A stretch of 64,000 nucleotides of DNA from Brachionus plicatilis (GCA_010279815.1 QEOQ01000191.1:623513-687512); one strand, 5' to 3'. Shown: positions 11,101-22,363, counted from the first letter of the stretch. Notes: a model not told the origin generated them from the letters alone. Program-made: numbers and translations.

Positions 11101-12408
11101 AAATTGAATTTAAATGAAATAAAAAAAAATCAAAATAGAAAAAAATATACCAAATGCTTTTAAAAAAGCATAAAAATATTAATCTCTTTTTATGTTTATC
11201 TAATCTCCGTCCGTCTACATCACATGCAAAAAAATTGGCCCCTTTTCAATTCTGTTTTTTGATCATCGTTTGAATAAATTTTATCTTTTTGCACTTCTAG
11301 TCATCTCGATTTTCAAAAAAAAAAATTAGGTTTTTTATATTTTTTTGCGTTGCCATAATCTTTAAAAAAAATATTAAATAAAAAGTCCATATATTAATAT
11401 TATTATTATTACTAGATTATTAAATTCAATAATAACTTAAGATCAAAAATCAAAATTTTCCAAAATTTACTTTTCAGCATAGAATTCTTGGTAAAATGTT
11501 CTCATTTGCCTACAAAACGCTATTTTTTCTAAATTCTCCAGAAAATTTAAAAATGAAATTAAAAAAAAAATGACTCAAGAAATTTAAAATATAATTAAAG
11601 GAATGGCGACAGTTCCATTGAACCGATTTTCATCCAAGTTTGATTTATAGCTATGCAATCATGAGAACAATGTTGAAGTTTACAACATTCAATCTTTCCT
11701 TTTTTGATAATATCAATTTGATTTTTACAGAAAAAAAAATTCAATTTTAATTTAAATATTTCAATGTTTTGCTTTATTTTATATTTTTTTTCTTATTTTT
11801 TTTTAAAATCAATTATATAAATTTTCATTTTTAACTTGTAATAATTATTTTATAAAATTAAATAAATGAAGTGTTAATCTGTCTTTCACGAAATGGACAC
11901 TAGCCCTTTGATTAACCTTAAAATGTTTATAAAAAAAAAAGGTAAAAAAATTTAAATGACGCACTTTTACACAATTGATCTATTGATTGTTTTTTTAACT
12001 TCCAGAACCAATTTTTGCAAGCTTGAATAAAATTCTACAAGCCATTAAATTTTTAATTTTACCAATTAATTATTTTTTAATTATCTAAATTTTAAGAACT
12101 TTCAATCTTTTATTTTAATTAATTGAAAAGGAATTTATCAGATTACAGTATTCGCTTATGACAGCCAAAATCTTTGTATTTTAGCGATTACGATAGGTCC
12201 CATAGCTAAGATAGCTTGAAATTCTGATAAGTGTCAAAAATTTCAAAGTTTATAACAATGTAATAATTTCCTTTGCAAAATAAACTAGCTTCAAAAAAAT
12301 ATTTGAAATCATCTCAAAATGTTTGCATTATTTTTTATTTTAAATTTTTGAACTAAAAATCTATTTCATTTTAATTATGTTAAATTTTAATTAAAGCTCT
12401 CATTTAAG
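11101..12408. other. Intergenic; inverted-repeat arm to 11415, then nothing recognised
   Basis: 10690-11415 is an inverted copy of 25487-26201. A stretch at 11412-11485 also matches the inner part of the big palindrome (27571-27646). Beyond that I see no gene until 12409. Confidence 0.5.
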
Positions 12409-13131
12409 ATGAATTGTGAATTTTGCAATGCTAATCGAGAAGAACTATTCATTTTCGTTCTTCCATGTGGCTATTCTGTTTGCTATGACCACATTAAAAA
12501 TGAAGATGTCCTGTTCAAATGCTTTAAATGCCTAGACCACTTGATTGATAAGCAAAAATGTTTGGAAATAAGAAAAAATCAAACCAAATTAGACACACTA
12601 AGATGTTTGCAAAGAAAAGAGATAGCATTGGAAAAATGTGATCGGGTGGATGATTTGAGAAAAAATTTAAACTGTTCTTTGAACAATCACTTTTTGGACA
12701 TGATCAATCGAATAGATTTAAAAAGAGAAATTTTAAAAAATCAAATAAATGAATCAGTCGACAATTATTGTCTTTTATTGATTGACCATGTAAAGAAGCT
12801 CGAATCAAATTCAATCAGCAGAATGCAAGAACAATTGGATGGTATTGATACAAAAAAAATTCGACATCAAGTCGACAACCTTAAAGTCCCAGTAACAAAG
12901 TCCAATCTTTTTTCAAACAAAACAGAGAGCAATAATTTTTGTGAATTTGGCTTTTCAGAAATTGATAAAGTATTAGACAATTTTGAGAAAATTAAAAAAA
13001 TAAAATTTGAAGAAAGCAAAAACCAATCTAGCATCAATGTATCGGAAATATTTGGAACTGTTTCGTCTGATATTTCAAGCCAAATTTCCAACCTGTCCTC
13101 AAATCAGCCAAATGAAAATAACGTAATATAG
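12409..13131 (+). CDS. RING-like zinc-binding protein with coiled coil
   Basis: ATG at 12409. Residues 3-52 hold a zinc-binding cluster, CEFC ... PCGYSVCYDH ... CFKC ... KC, resembling a degenerate RING or B-box. Residues about 55-150 are charged and heptad-like (coiled coil), followed by a serine/asparagine-rich tail. The layout recalls TRIM-type E3 ligases, but activity is unproven. The frame ends at TAG 13129-13131; alternatively a donor GTAATA at 13123 could splice the protein on. The WD40 exon at 14584 is the obvious partner, but both acceptors I can see there need a different phase, so I keep the two apart. Confidence 0.6.
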   Translation: MNCEFCNANREELFIFVLPCGYSVCYDHIKNEDVLFKCFKCLDHLIDKQKCLEIRKNQTKLDTLRCLQRKEIALEKCDRVDDLRKNLNCSLNNHFLDMINRIDLKREILKNQINESVDNYCLLLIDHVKKLESNSISRMQEQLDGIDTKKIRHQVDNLKVPVTKSNLFSNKTESNNFCEFGFSEIDKVLDNFEKIKKIKFEESKNQSSINVSEIFGTVSSDISSQISNLSSNQPNENNVI

Positions 13132-13185
13132 CCATATTGGGTGACCTTTTTTTTTTTTATTGCTTTTTCGGATAGATCTCTACTC

Positions 13186-14215
13186 GAGGATCACGAATCT
13201 GAACCCCCAATTTACCCCAAAATTTCAAATCACCAAATTGCACCAAGTAGTTAAATATGTGAGGGCTAATTTGGTTAAATGGGTTAACTAGATTACCCCG
13301 AAATTGATCCAAATTACCCCGGAAATTCACACAATTACACCGAAACCACACTCATTTACCCCAATACATCACCAAATTAGCCGTTTTTTAAAAAATTAAG
13401 ATAGATAGAAGTATAAAGTAATATTTTTGTTTTTTTTTTATTAATTTTCGACTCGTAAAAATGAAAGAAAAAATTAAAATTGATCTTCTTGGATAAATTA
13501 GAAACAATTGAATAAGAAAAATGTTAATTTAAAAACAAAACGAATTTAAAAACAATTTTTAGAAATTAAACAAGAAAATTTTCTTAGAATTTTTACTATT
13601 AGCATTCAGCACATACAAATTCTAGTGTTTGATTCTTTTTTATTATACTAGGAAAACAATTGAAACAGCACCAATTCGAACAATTTTCACAAGTTTGCCA
13701 CTTGTGTGAACTTACAATCGTAATATCGTAATATTGATTTATTTCTACCATTTAAATGGTTAAATAACGTTTGTCGTGGAATTCCATAACGTTTTGCAGC
13801 TTGAGTGGGATTCATTTTTTTTTTTACAGCTTTTAAAGCTGACTTTAAGTGTTTTGATTTATAATTTTTTGGCTTAGCTTCATAAGAGCGTGGCATTTTT
13901 CTTAAAGAAATGAAACAAAAGAAAGAAATTTTTTTGTGTTTTTTTAAACTTTTTGACGCTGTATTTAAAATATTGCAGTCGTTTTTCACTTTTTTTAGCA
14001 CGCATTTTTTAATAAAACGCTCTAATTTGTTTCTCTAGACTTCAAGAATATGTTTTTTAAATAAAATTTTGCATAGTAACAAAAAAAACGTCTTATAAAT
14101 ATTTAAGAGGTAAAAGAGTTAAAGTGGTTAAAATTTGGGGTAATTTTGTTAAAAACCGGGGTAAATATGGTAACTTATTTAACCGTTTTACCCCTAAAAA
14201 TAACCCATTTAGAAT
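13186..14215. mobile_element. Degenerate pogo/Tigger-like DNA transposon with TTACCCC motif arrays
   Basis: TTACCCC-like words cluster at the left (about 13209-13365). GGGGTAA-like words, with some of the reverse, cluster at the right (about 14140-14205). They flank a minus-strand transposase remnant. Exact ends are not found. Confidence 0.5.
13599..13896 (-). pseudogene. Internally deleted pogo/Tigger-like transposase
   Basis: From M at 13896 the frame reads MPRSYEAKPKNYKSKH then a Pipsqueak-type helix-turn-helix with PTQAAKRYGIPRQTLFNHL, the DNA-binding N-terminus of pogo/Tigger transposases. Soon after, in a shifted frame, comes a cysteine-rich tail, CQTCENCSNWCCFNCF ... FVCAEC, ending in TAA at 13599-13601, like the PHD-like C-terminus of some such transposases. 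The whole DDE catalytic core is missing, so this is an internal-deletion derivative. Confidence 0.6.
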
Positions 14216-14583
14216 TTGGCTTCAAAAAAAAAAATTTTTTCTTTCTGTCTCTTAATTTTAAGTTGTTACTAGTTGGTCTTAGCAATGGTTAAATAATTTT
14301 GCAAAATCTCATTTTGAACCGAAGTTATCGCGCGTAAATCAAATTATACTTTTGATTGATTTTCACCAGTTTTTCGAACTTGATCGATTTTAAGACGAAT
14401 GGTATACAAACGAAAAATAAAAACTATATATTTGGATTCCTTGACTTGTTAGCTACTTAGAATGATACTTCGTTTCTCTCTTGGATGTATAGTTCTCGTA
14501 CAATTTCACAAAATAAAAGTTCTCCCCCAATTAACCAATTAAATAATTACCCCATCTTACGTTAAATTAATTAATAAATTAAG
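14216..14583. other. Non-coding, no gene seen
   Basis: A stray ATTACCCCATC word near 14547 may mark the true right end of the preceding element. Otherwise nothing. Confidence 0.35.
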
Positions 14584-15448
14584 ATCCTGTTCCAAAAAAT
14601 TTAGTCAACTGGGTGAGTTTGATTTAAAAAAATTTGAAGAATTGAACACTGGTGAATTAATTTCGTCATCGCACTCAAATCCCTCAAATCTTTTGGCAAT
14701 TAATCCCCACAATGGAAAAAAAACTGAAATAATTCGAAAAGGTTTCTCCAAAATTTCTTTCATCCTGAAGACAATAAAAGATGAAATTATCAATATTGAT
14801 ACAAGTTTTAATACAACACTTTACCAGAATGGAAATATTTCGCGCAGTTTTAAGTATCCCATCAAGCCAATTCTATTTATGGACATCTTTAAGTCAAGTA
14901 TTTTTACTATTGACAGCGATTATTATGTGACTGAACGACAATATTCAAATGGAAAAGTCGAAAAATCATTTCAGATAAAAAATAAACAAGTTTGTTCCAT
15001 GAAGATGCTCACAAACAATAAACTTTTGACTGGACATGACAACAGATTATCTGTATGGAACATGTTTACTGGAGTAGAATTAGATTCATTCAAAATTTCG
15101 GCCCGAGTCTTGATAATTGAACGATTAAATGACAAAGAATATTTATGTGGATGCAATGATGGCCGAATAAGCATATGGTATACTCAGCCAATTTCAAAAA
15201 AGTGTCATGAAGGTGCCATTAGTTGTATTCAGGTATGTGACAATGGAGACATTCTAAGTCTTGGTTCGAAAGACGGGATTGTTAGGGTTTGGGAGCCGAA
15301 GAATTTAGACCAAAAATTTGAAATTAAACTCACCTGTCCAATTTATTGTAAAATTTTGAAAAACAAAAAGTTGGCTTACATGAATTCAGAAGGGAAAGTG
15401 TATTTGAGCGAAAAAAATTTAATCGAACAGGGTTTACTAAAAATTTAG
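14584..15448 (+). CDS. WD40-repeat protein, 3' exon
   Basis: An open frame runs from an acceptor (AAG at 14581-14583, or TAG at 14602-14604) to TAG at 15446-15448. There is no in-frame ATG near the front, so this is an exon, not a full gene. It encodes beta-propeller repeats: NNKLLTGHDNRLSVWNMFTG, YLCGCNDGRISIWYT, HEGAISCIQVCDNGDILSLG and SKDGIVRVWEP, with the WD-type VW/IW endings. About four blades are visible. WD40 propellers are protein-interaction platforms. The RING-like gene 1.5 kb upstream on the same strand may be its 5' part, interrupted by a transposon-laden intron. Confidence 0.6.
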
Positions 15449-16369
15449 TTAACAATTTTTTAATTACAATCATTTTCGACTCAATTGATTAGGCAGAGAA
15501 CAATTTAAACTGAAGAGAGTGTGTTATGATTTTTTGCAGTGCTTTTTTTATTTAATACATTTTTTTGGATTTAAAAAATAAATTTTTATCTATTTATTTT
15601 TGAAATTTATTTAGTCCAAAATAGTAAACAATACAAAATAAAATAAAATTTTATAACAATTTTACTTCTCTTTCATTTAATGAACATATTTTTCTTTATC
15701 ATACCATGAATCTATTTTTAAATTTTTTCACTTACAAAAAAACAGCTGAATAAAAAATAAAGTTATAAGAACAATTGATAGCTTTAATGGTAATCGCTTT
15801 AGTTTTTCTTCACATTTTACGATTATAATTACAAACACAAGAAGTTGTGGTGCAATTTGGATAAAAATCACAAAAATGAACTTGGGTATTTTCTCGATTA
15901 GCTGATTCGAAAAACTTAATTAAAATTTAATAATTTAAAGCTCTTTTTTACATCTTTCTTAATAAAATTTTATATTTCATTTTCTAATTATAATTTGTAG
16001 AATGTACATATTACTTATTTATTATCTTGGCAGACCTGCTTGCCCTAGCTTATTATTATTATTAAATTTTTATTAAATAATTTTTTGATTAATTTTATTT
16101 TTATTTTGAAATTTAGAGATATTACTATCAAAAATCTAAGAATTTTTAAAAATTAGAAAAAATTTTTCCGTTCCTTTTAGCATTTTTACCTAATGCGCTT
16201 TCAACCCCTAAGCCCTTAAAGACTAAATGTCTCTTTTTTACATTATTCTATGATTTTTGATTAAAAAAACTGTAAATTTCACAAAAAAATAAAATTTTCT
16301 AATTCCTCATTTAATTTTGAGTATTTTGTTAAAATTTTGGGTAGCCTAGCGTGAAAAAATTACGGCTTA
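15449..16369. other. Intergenic, no gene seen
   Basis: AT-rich, no supported frame or RNA. Confidence 0.4.
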
Positions 16370-17590
16370 TATTTTTTGGGGGTGACAAATTAAATTTTTT
16401 TAAGATGACAAAAATAATTAAAAGTGGTGACTAATTTAATTTGTTTTAGCTGACTATTAAAAACTAATTATTCTGACAAAAAAAACAAAACGACTAACAA
16501 ATTTATATATTGAGATGACTTTTTTATAATTTTTCACTGACAAAAAAAACTAGTTTTTGCCGTTCTACATCTTCTTGGTAATTATCAAGCATTGTGTCCT
16601 CTTCATTGAAATTGGTAATTACTGATTCAGTGCTAGACATTTTTTACTTCTTATCGATAAGTATTTATTTTTTTTGATTTATATGGAAGAGAAAATTGTT
16701 TTATATGATAAGTATTTATTTATTTATTTATTTGTATATCTGTATCGAGCTAAAGCTCCTTCAGATTAAATAAGAAAAAAAAATTAAAAATTAAAATAAA
16801 GTTAAATAAAATAAAATAAAAAAAAAATTAAGAAAAAAATAAAGTTAAAATAATATAACTTAAAAAGTAGATAAATATTAAAATTAAAATTAGATAAATT
16901 TTGATAGAGAGTAACAGAAGACATTTTTTAAATATTTGATGATTCAGGAAAAAAAGAAGAAATAGCATTTTATTGATATTCTGGGGTTTTTGGCATTTCA
17001 TCCACATTTTCATCAGTGTTTGTTTCAATTTCTTCTTGTTCTATATAAAGCTCCCTGTAGTCAATTTTTTGTCTTTCTATCGACTTCAATTTCTCAGCTA
17101 TGGTACATTTATGTGTCATATGACCTTTTTGATGACATTTTTCGCATAAGGATTCCTTAACCGGACTTTTTGCTACATTATGATTTTCATCGTCACAAAA
17201 ATAGCATTTAGGCTTTTGACCAACAATAGAGACTACACATCTTAACCCAAAAATATTAGCGGGACCAGAAAGGTTTTTGATTATATTTTCCGTCTGTTTT
17301 GGGTAAGAAATTTTCACCCTTTTAACTCCATTTTTTAGAGGCCTATCTTTATAATAGTCATTAGTCATTAATTAAATTAGTCACCATTTTTTTGGTTAAT
17401 CTGTTATCCCGAAAATATTTAATTTGTCGGTTAATTAGGTTATCTGTCACTCAGTTAGTTTAATTGTCACTCAATTAGTTTAATTATCAGTGAAGTAGTT
17501 TGTTTGTCACCTAGTTTAGTTTTTTTGTCAGTAAAATAGGAATTTTTTTGTCAGTCCATTAAATGATGGCCAAAAATTACCAAGATAAGG
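16370..17590. mobile_element. Element with inverted arrays of TGACAAA/TTTGTCA words around a zinc-knuckle ORF
   Basis: The left end (16390-16560) carries repeated GTGACAAATT, GATGACAAAAATAATT and CTGACAAAAAAAAC words. The right end (17385-17560) carries the complements: TGTCACTCAGTTAGTTTAAT, repeated, and TTTTTTTGTCAGT. TTGGTAATT near 16574 and AATTACCAAG near 17575 are a further inverted pair. Exact termini and target duplication are not seen. Confidence 0.5.
16970..17368 (-). CDS. Zinc-knuckle (gag-like) protein inside the element
   Basis: ATG at 17366-17368, 132 codons. The C-terminal half has two cysteine/histidine clusters: KCYFCDDENHNVAKSPVK and a classical CCHC knuckle CEKCHQKGHMTHKC. 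An acidic tail (EQEEIETNTDENVDEM) follows. This is what LINE ORF1/gag proteins look like, yet it sits between inverted motif arrays typical of a DNA element. It could be an accessory protein of a DNA transposon, a captured gag or a LINE remnant. Upstream of the knuckles, the DRPLKNGVKRVKISYPKQTE segment resembles the RNA-binding part of insect LINE gag proteins (weak). Confidence 0.5.
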   Translation of the reverse strand: MTNDYYKDRPLKNGVKRVKISYPKQTENIIKNLSGPANIFGLRCVVSIVGQKPKCYFCDDENHNVAKSPVKESLCEKCHQKGHMTHKCTIAEKLKSIERQKIDYRELYIEQEEIETNTDENVDEMPKTPEYQ

Positions 17591-18024
17591 ACATTCTGAA
17601 ATTTCATACAAAATTTCCAAAACAAAAAAAAAAATTTAACTTTTGTTCTAGTCGCAAAATCTTGTTCTAAAGATGAAACTAAAAAAACTTTTGTTTCACC
17701 TACTGCGGATCTGTGAGTTTGCAAGATTTCGGGGCAAATTGAAGATTAAGATCATAATCAAAAGTTCAAAATATAAATTGTAATATTTTTTTAAATAATA
17801 GAGAAAAATATTTTTTTCCTAAGCAATTACTTGACATGTCATGTCAAGTTTATTTTCATATTCAAAATTTTAAAATGTTTCTTTTTATTGAACTTTAATA
17901 GGTTTAAATATTTTAATTGATTTTAATGAAAATTTACTTTTTAAGACAAAAAAATTAATTGTTTTAAAATTTAAAATTTATTGAAGTGGAAAAATAAAAT
18001 TATTTCAGTTTGAATGAATGGATA
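17591..18024. other. Target region of the LTR element
   Basis: 17690-17760 (GCAAATTGAAG within it) has an inverted counterpart at about 25195-25235, so the LTR element may have landed inside an older inverted-repeat element. Confidence 0.35.
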
Positions 18025-18315
18025 TGTGATATGACACGCAGTCAAAGAACATTCTAAAATATTTTAATTATTTAAACATGCTCTCATCGAACAATCTTTT
18101 ATGTTTTTAATTATTTAAGTTAAATAATAAGTTATCTGTTTTTTATTATTTTATATAATTTATGAATTTTAATATTCTATTACTTAGCTTTTAATGCTGA
18201 GTTTCCTAAATATTAATTAAGGAGAATTATTATAAATAGTCTCTACATTTTTATTGATGATATAATAAAGAAAATATAAAACAACGATCCACTTTAACTA
18301 TCCTCCAGCCTCACA
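18025..18315 (+). repeat. 5' LTR
   Basis: 291 bp, TGTGATATGAC to CCTCACA. It contains a TATA-like TTATAAATAG near 18229-18240 and AATAAAG near 18266, candidate promoter and polyadenylation signals. Confidence 0.93.
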
Positions 18316-18316
18316 A

Positions 18317-18334
18317 GTGGTAGCAGCGAAGTGA
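18317..18334 (+). promoter_or_regulatory. Primer-binding site
   Basis: TGGTAGCAG starts one or two bases after the 5' LTR. It matches the complement of the 3' end of initiator tRNA-Met as I remember it over nine bases, then diverges. Confidence 0.6.
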
Positions 18335-18364
18335 AAGCAGCAATTGGTATTTCAGTAAAATTGT

Positions 18365-21300
18365 ATGTCTGGTTCGACAAATCAAGATTTGGACAAAGCT
18401 TTCTTGTCAATCATTAGCGATTTTGAAAACACATTAAGACTAGACGATACAACTATGGACGAAGCGGCAGTTGACAGAAAAATACTGGATCATGCTGAAG
18501 TCCAGAAAAAGTTTTTGGAACAGAAAACAAAGGAAATCGTTGACCAAATGGAGATAAGTCTCGATCAGAAACTTAATGATTTCTTAAATAATTTGAGGGG
18601 ACAAGGAAACGCTCCCGGTCAACAACATCAAGACGGAATGGCACCGCAAGGGGACATTCAGTCCCAAGCTCAAGCCGTAAACCAGAATCAGAATCAAAAC
18701 GATTTGATGTATCCAATAGCTGCATTGATAAATGAACTTAGAATGAATAGGACTATGTTCCAGGGTTTACCAAAGATGAATTTTGGTAATCAACCAACAT
18801 TTAGTGCGAAGGACACTGAAAATGTTGAAGAATGGCTAAGGATAACTGAGAAAAACCTCAGACTTAATAGAGTAGACGGACAATTGGTTGTCGAAGTAGC
18901 GAGCTCTTATCTGAGAGATAAAGCGGAAAGAGCCTACTTACAAGCATCTCATAGGCTTCCAAATATGAATTGGGAACAATTTAAAGAAACAATGATCAAG
19001 TCGTTTAGGAGAAGGGACCAAATTGAGGTAAATATGACCAAATTTCGTGGTCTTTCGCAAACTGGAGACTTAAAAGAATATATTGATGAATTTAATTCTT
19101 GTCTCCTTAATTTAAAAGAAGAATTGCCTGAAGCTTTTAAAATTGAATTCTTTAGAAACGGTCTTAAACCAATTATTAGGGCGGGGGTAATGGCATCGGA
19201 GCCAAAAACCTTAGAGGACGCTATAGAAAAGGCAACATTGCTCTACTATTCAGGAAGGGAAACCTCTGCACAAAGATTCGATATTAATAGGGTCGAGAAC
19301 AAAAGTAAGCAATTAATTAAGTGCCATTATTGCCATAAATTGGGGCACAAAATTAAGGAGTGCAGAAAGAAATTTTACGATGAGAAAAATAGAAAGGAAA
19401 CCGAGATGAAACATCTTAAAAGAGGGCAAGAATTTAATAATAAGAAAACTGTTACACAGTATAATAAGAGTAGGAAACCAGATAATATTTCTTCTGTAGA
19501 AGTAGAAGAGGTAGAGACTAGTAATATAGGTACAGTTGACCTTGATCCTGAGGTACACATGCGAAGGACTAGAAACGATCTGGAAGTAATTAAAGGAGAA
19601 GCACTTTTGGGAATAAATGAAATACCTACCCAAGTAATATTTGACACAGGTGCAAAAAGATCGGTTATTTCGGAAAGGATAGCTAGGGATTATGGTATTA
19701 AATCTAGTAATATCAAAATAAAAGCCGTGGTGGCTGACAAAGAAACCTTTAGTACATATTTAACAGAGCGTACTAGAGTAATATTCAAGGGACATATATG
19801 CGAAATAGAATTTATAATACTACCCAGAGCAGACGTTCTATTAGGAATTGATTGGTTCGTAGCAAATGGTGCTTCAATCAACCCTCGGAAACGTCAAATT
19901 TGGTTTGAATCATCTGTGTATACGGACAGCAAAACGTCGGAATTTGATTTTTCTGAAGACGAAATGGAAGTAATGCTGACAGATCAACTTGAGGAGAGTG
20001 AAGATATTGAATCAGATTTGGATGGATGGGATTTCCGGCCAAATGAAAAAGTCAAATTTGAGAATTTTGAACTATTGAATAACGAAGAAAATATAGAAGC
20101 GCTCGAATTATTGGAATCTAATAAGGAACTATTTGCGACAAGTCTTGAGGACCTAAAAGAGCCAAGTGATTTACCACCTTTTGATATAAAAACTACCATC
20201 GATACTCCTATAAGGTTGAGACCTTATAGGGTCTCACACCATGAAAGAGCAATTATAAAGGAAGAAGTAGATAAAATGCTAGACGCAGGAATAATTCAAC
20301 CATCAACTAGTCCTTGGGCATCACCAGTCTGTCTCACTAATAAACCAGATGGATCAAAAAGGTTTTGCATTGACTATAGACAGATAAACAATATCACTGT
20401 TCAAGATCCATTCCCATTGCCCCGTATTGAGGACATAATCGACACTTTAGGGGTCGCGATGATTTTCTCGTTGATGGATCTAAAATCAGGGTATTGGCAA
20501 ATTTTGATGGCGAAAGGTGCTTTAGCTTTAACTGCCTTTACTACACCAGATGGACACTATGAATTTCTTAGACTTCCGTTTGGCTTAAAGAATGGACCAA
20601 GTTTCTTTAGCAGAACGATGGTATTTGTGTTTAGAGATATCAACTCTGTAGTTGTGTATATTGACGATATCATTGTGTTCTCGGACAACATTAAAAATCA
20701 CCTAGAAGCTCTTAGGAGAGTATTCGAAAGGTTGAAGAAAGCGAATTTGAAGATAAGCTTTAAGAAATGTAAATTTTTTAAAGATACAATTAAAGTCTTA
20801 GGGCACATAATTTCAGGTGGAAAAATCATGATGGACCCAGAGAAAATTCAAGCTGTTAAAAATTGGCCAGTGCCAAGCAAAGTTAAACATATTAGACAAT
20901 TTTTGGGTCTTTGCAACAGTTATAGAAAATTTGTAAAAGATTTTGCGAAGCTAGCACTACCATTAACAAAATTAACTAAGAAGGACGTCAAGTGGGATTG
21001 GACAGAAAGCTGTCAAAAAGCTTTTGAAGACTTAAAGGAAAAGTTGACATCTTTTCCAGTGTTAAGAGCACCAGTCATGACTCGAAAATTCATTTTATAC
21101 ACTGACGCATCCGGACTTCAACTAGGAGCTATTCTTTGCCAAAAAGATGAAAAGGGTATCGAGTATGTCTGTGCCTACGCATCGAGACCTTTAAAAGGAG
21201 CTGAACTTCACTATGGGATTACGGAAAAGGAATGCCTTGCCGTTGTCTGGTCTGTCAAAAAGTTTAGAATTTACTTGTACGGAAATATTTTCATTCTTGT

Positions 21301-22363
21301 TACAGACCACTCGGCCTTGCTTTGGCTAATGAAAATAAGAGATGCCAACGGTAGATTGGCAAGATGGGCTATTTGTCTGCAAACGTATAGTTTCGAGATA
21401 GTACATCGAGCGGGAAAAAAGCACCTTAACGCAGATGCTTTAAGTAGAGCATTTGCTGTGGTCGAAGAGTTAGACGAAGAATTAAATACAGATAGATCGA
21501 TTAAAGAACTCGATCCATGGGAAGATGAATTTTTACTTCACTTTTTAAAAACAGGGAAGTATTTACCAGGTTCAAGCAAAAAGCAGTGCAAGAAAATTGA
21601 AAAGAAGAAGGAAAAATTTTCATTACAAGGTGATAAACTCTTATATAGAAAAAATTTTGAGGACTTAAATTGGAAAATAGTACCTAAGATTAAAGATAGA
21701 GCTGGTTTAATTAAAGAAACGCATCTGTTAGGTCACTTTGGAGTAGAAAAGACTTATAAAGATTTACAAAATAAATACTACTGGAAAGGAATGCATCAAG
21801 ATACACAATTTATAATATCAAATTGTATGGTTTGTATACGGCATCAAAAAGTACCTGTATGGGATCATCCAGCAATGTCCTTACCAATCAATGATGTAAT
21901 GGATAGAGTGCAAATTGACTACGTCTTTGGACTCCCGTTAACACAAGATGGATACAAAGGAATCGCTGTGTTTATAGAACCGCTTACAAAATTTTTGTTT
22001 TTAATGGCAATTAAATCAAAGACAGGCGAAGAATCTGCTCGTTGTTATTTTAAATTTGTATCAATTTTTGGTCCGTCAAAGCAACTGCTTTCCGACCAAG
22101 GGAAAGAATTTTTGAATGAAACAGTTGACAATATGTTAAAACTGACAGGAACAGAGCGGCTAACAACCTCACCTTACCAACCTCGGACAAACGGGGCTAC
22201 CGAAAGAGCAAATCAAACAATCATAAATTGTTTACGAAAACACGCCGAAAATAACGCAAAAATTGGGATAAATGGCTTGATTACATCCAACTTGCATACA
22301 ACTCCAGAATACATTCGAGTACAGGTTTTACACCATATGAACTCATGTTTGGTAGAAAAATAA
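18365..22363 (+). CDS. Gag-Pol polyprotein of the LTR element (frame broken in integrase)
   Basis: ATG at 18365. In order: a gag capsid-like region (about residues 120-290), a CCHC knuckle CHYCHKLGHKIKEC (about 318), an aspartic protease with FDTGAKRSVIS (about 425), reverse transcriptase with VVYIDDIIVF (about 762), RNase H with YTDASGLQLGA (about 911), the integrase zinc-binding region with two H and CMVC (about 1120-1160), and the catalytic core with D in VQIDYVF, D in LLSDQGKEF and E in NGATERANQ. Gag and pol are one frame, as in many gypsy elements. The frame is lost in an A run near 22256-22260. Downstream of it the true integrase continues one frame over, and the last 34 residues before the stop are out-of-frame. 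Cause: a one-base change or a homopolymer sequencing error. Confidence 0.92.
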   Translation: MSGSTNQDLDKAFLSIISDFENTLRLDDTTMDEAAVDRKILDHAEVQKKFLEQKTKEIVDQMEISLDQKLNDFLNNLRGQGNAPGQQHQDGMAPQGDIQSQAQAVNQNQNQNDLMYPIAALINELRMNRTMFQGLPKMNFGNQPTFSAKDTENVEEWLRITEKNLRLNRVDGQLVVEVASSYLRDKAERAYLQASHRLPNMNWEQFKETMIKSFRRRDQIEVNMTKFRGLSQTGDLKEYIDEFNSCLLNLKEELPEAFKIEFFRNGLKPIIRAGVMASEPKTLEDAIEKATLLYYSGRETSAQRFDINRVENKSKQLIKCHYCHKLGHKIKECRKKFYDEKNRKETEMKHLKRGQEFNNKKTVTQYNKSRKPDNISSVEVEEVETSNIGTVDLDPEVHMRRTRNDLEVIKGEALLGINEIPTQVIFDTGAKRSVISERIARDYGIKSSNIKIKAVVADKETFSTYLTERTRVIFKGHICEIEFIILPRADVLLGIDWFVANGASINPRKRQIWFESSVYTDSKTSEFDFSEDEMEVMLTDQLEESEDIESDLDGWDFRPNEKVKFENFELLNNEENIEALELLESNKELFATSLEDLKEPSDLPPFDIKTTIDTPIRLRPYRVSHHERAIIKEEVDKMLDAGIIQPSTSPWASPVCLTNKPDGSKRFCIDYRQINNITVQDPFPLPRIEDIIDTLGVAMIFSLMDLKSGYWQILMAKGALALTAFTTPDGHYEFLRLPFGLKNGPSFFSRTMVFVFRDINSVVVYIDDIIVFSDNIKNHLEALRRVFERLKKANLKISFKKCKFFKDTIKVLGHIISGGKIMMDPEKIQAVKNWPVPSKVKHIRQFLGLCNSYRKFVKDFAKLALPLTKLTKKDVKWDWTESCQKAFEDLKEKLTSFPVLRAPVMTRKFILYTDASGLQLGAILCQKDEKGIEYVCAYASRPLKGAELHYGITEKECLAVVWSVKKFRIYLYGNIFILVTDHSALLWLMKIRDANGRLARWAICLQTYSFEIVHRAGKKHLNADALSRAFAVVEELDEELNTDRSIKELDPWEDEFLLHFLKTGKYLPGSSKKQCKKIEKKKEKFSLQGDKLLYRKNFEDLNWKIVPKIKDRAGLIKETHLLGHFGVEKTYKDLQNKYYWKGMHQDTQFIISNCMVCIRHQKVPVWDHPAMSLPINDVMDRVQIDYVFGLPLTQDGYKGIAVFIEPLTKFLFLMAIKSKTGEESARCYFKFVSIFGPSKQLLSDQGKEFLNETVDNMLKLTGTERLTTSPYQPRTNGATERANQTIINCLRKHAENNAKIGINGLITSNLHTTPEYIRVQVLHHMNSCLVEK

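Noticed and set aside
10942..11163. Plus-strand frame of 73 codons over the small-RNA unit
   Set aside because: It starts upstream of the predicted leader and reads through the conserved cruciform; conservation follows RNA structure, not codons. The minus frame at 45392-45661 is the same artefact in another copy.
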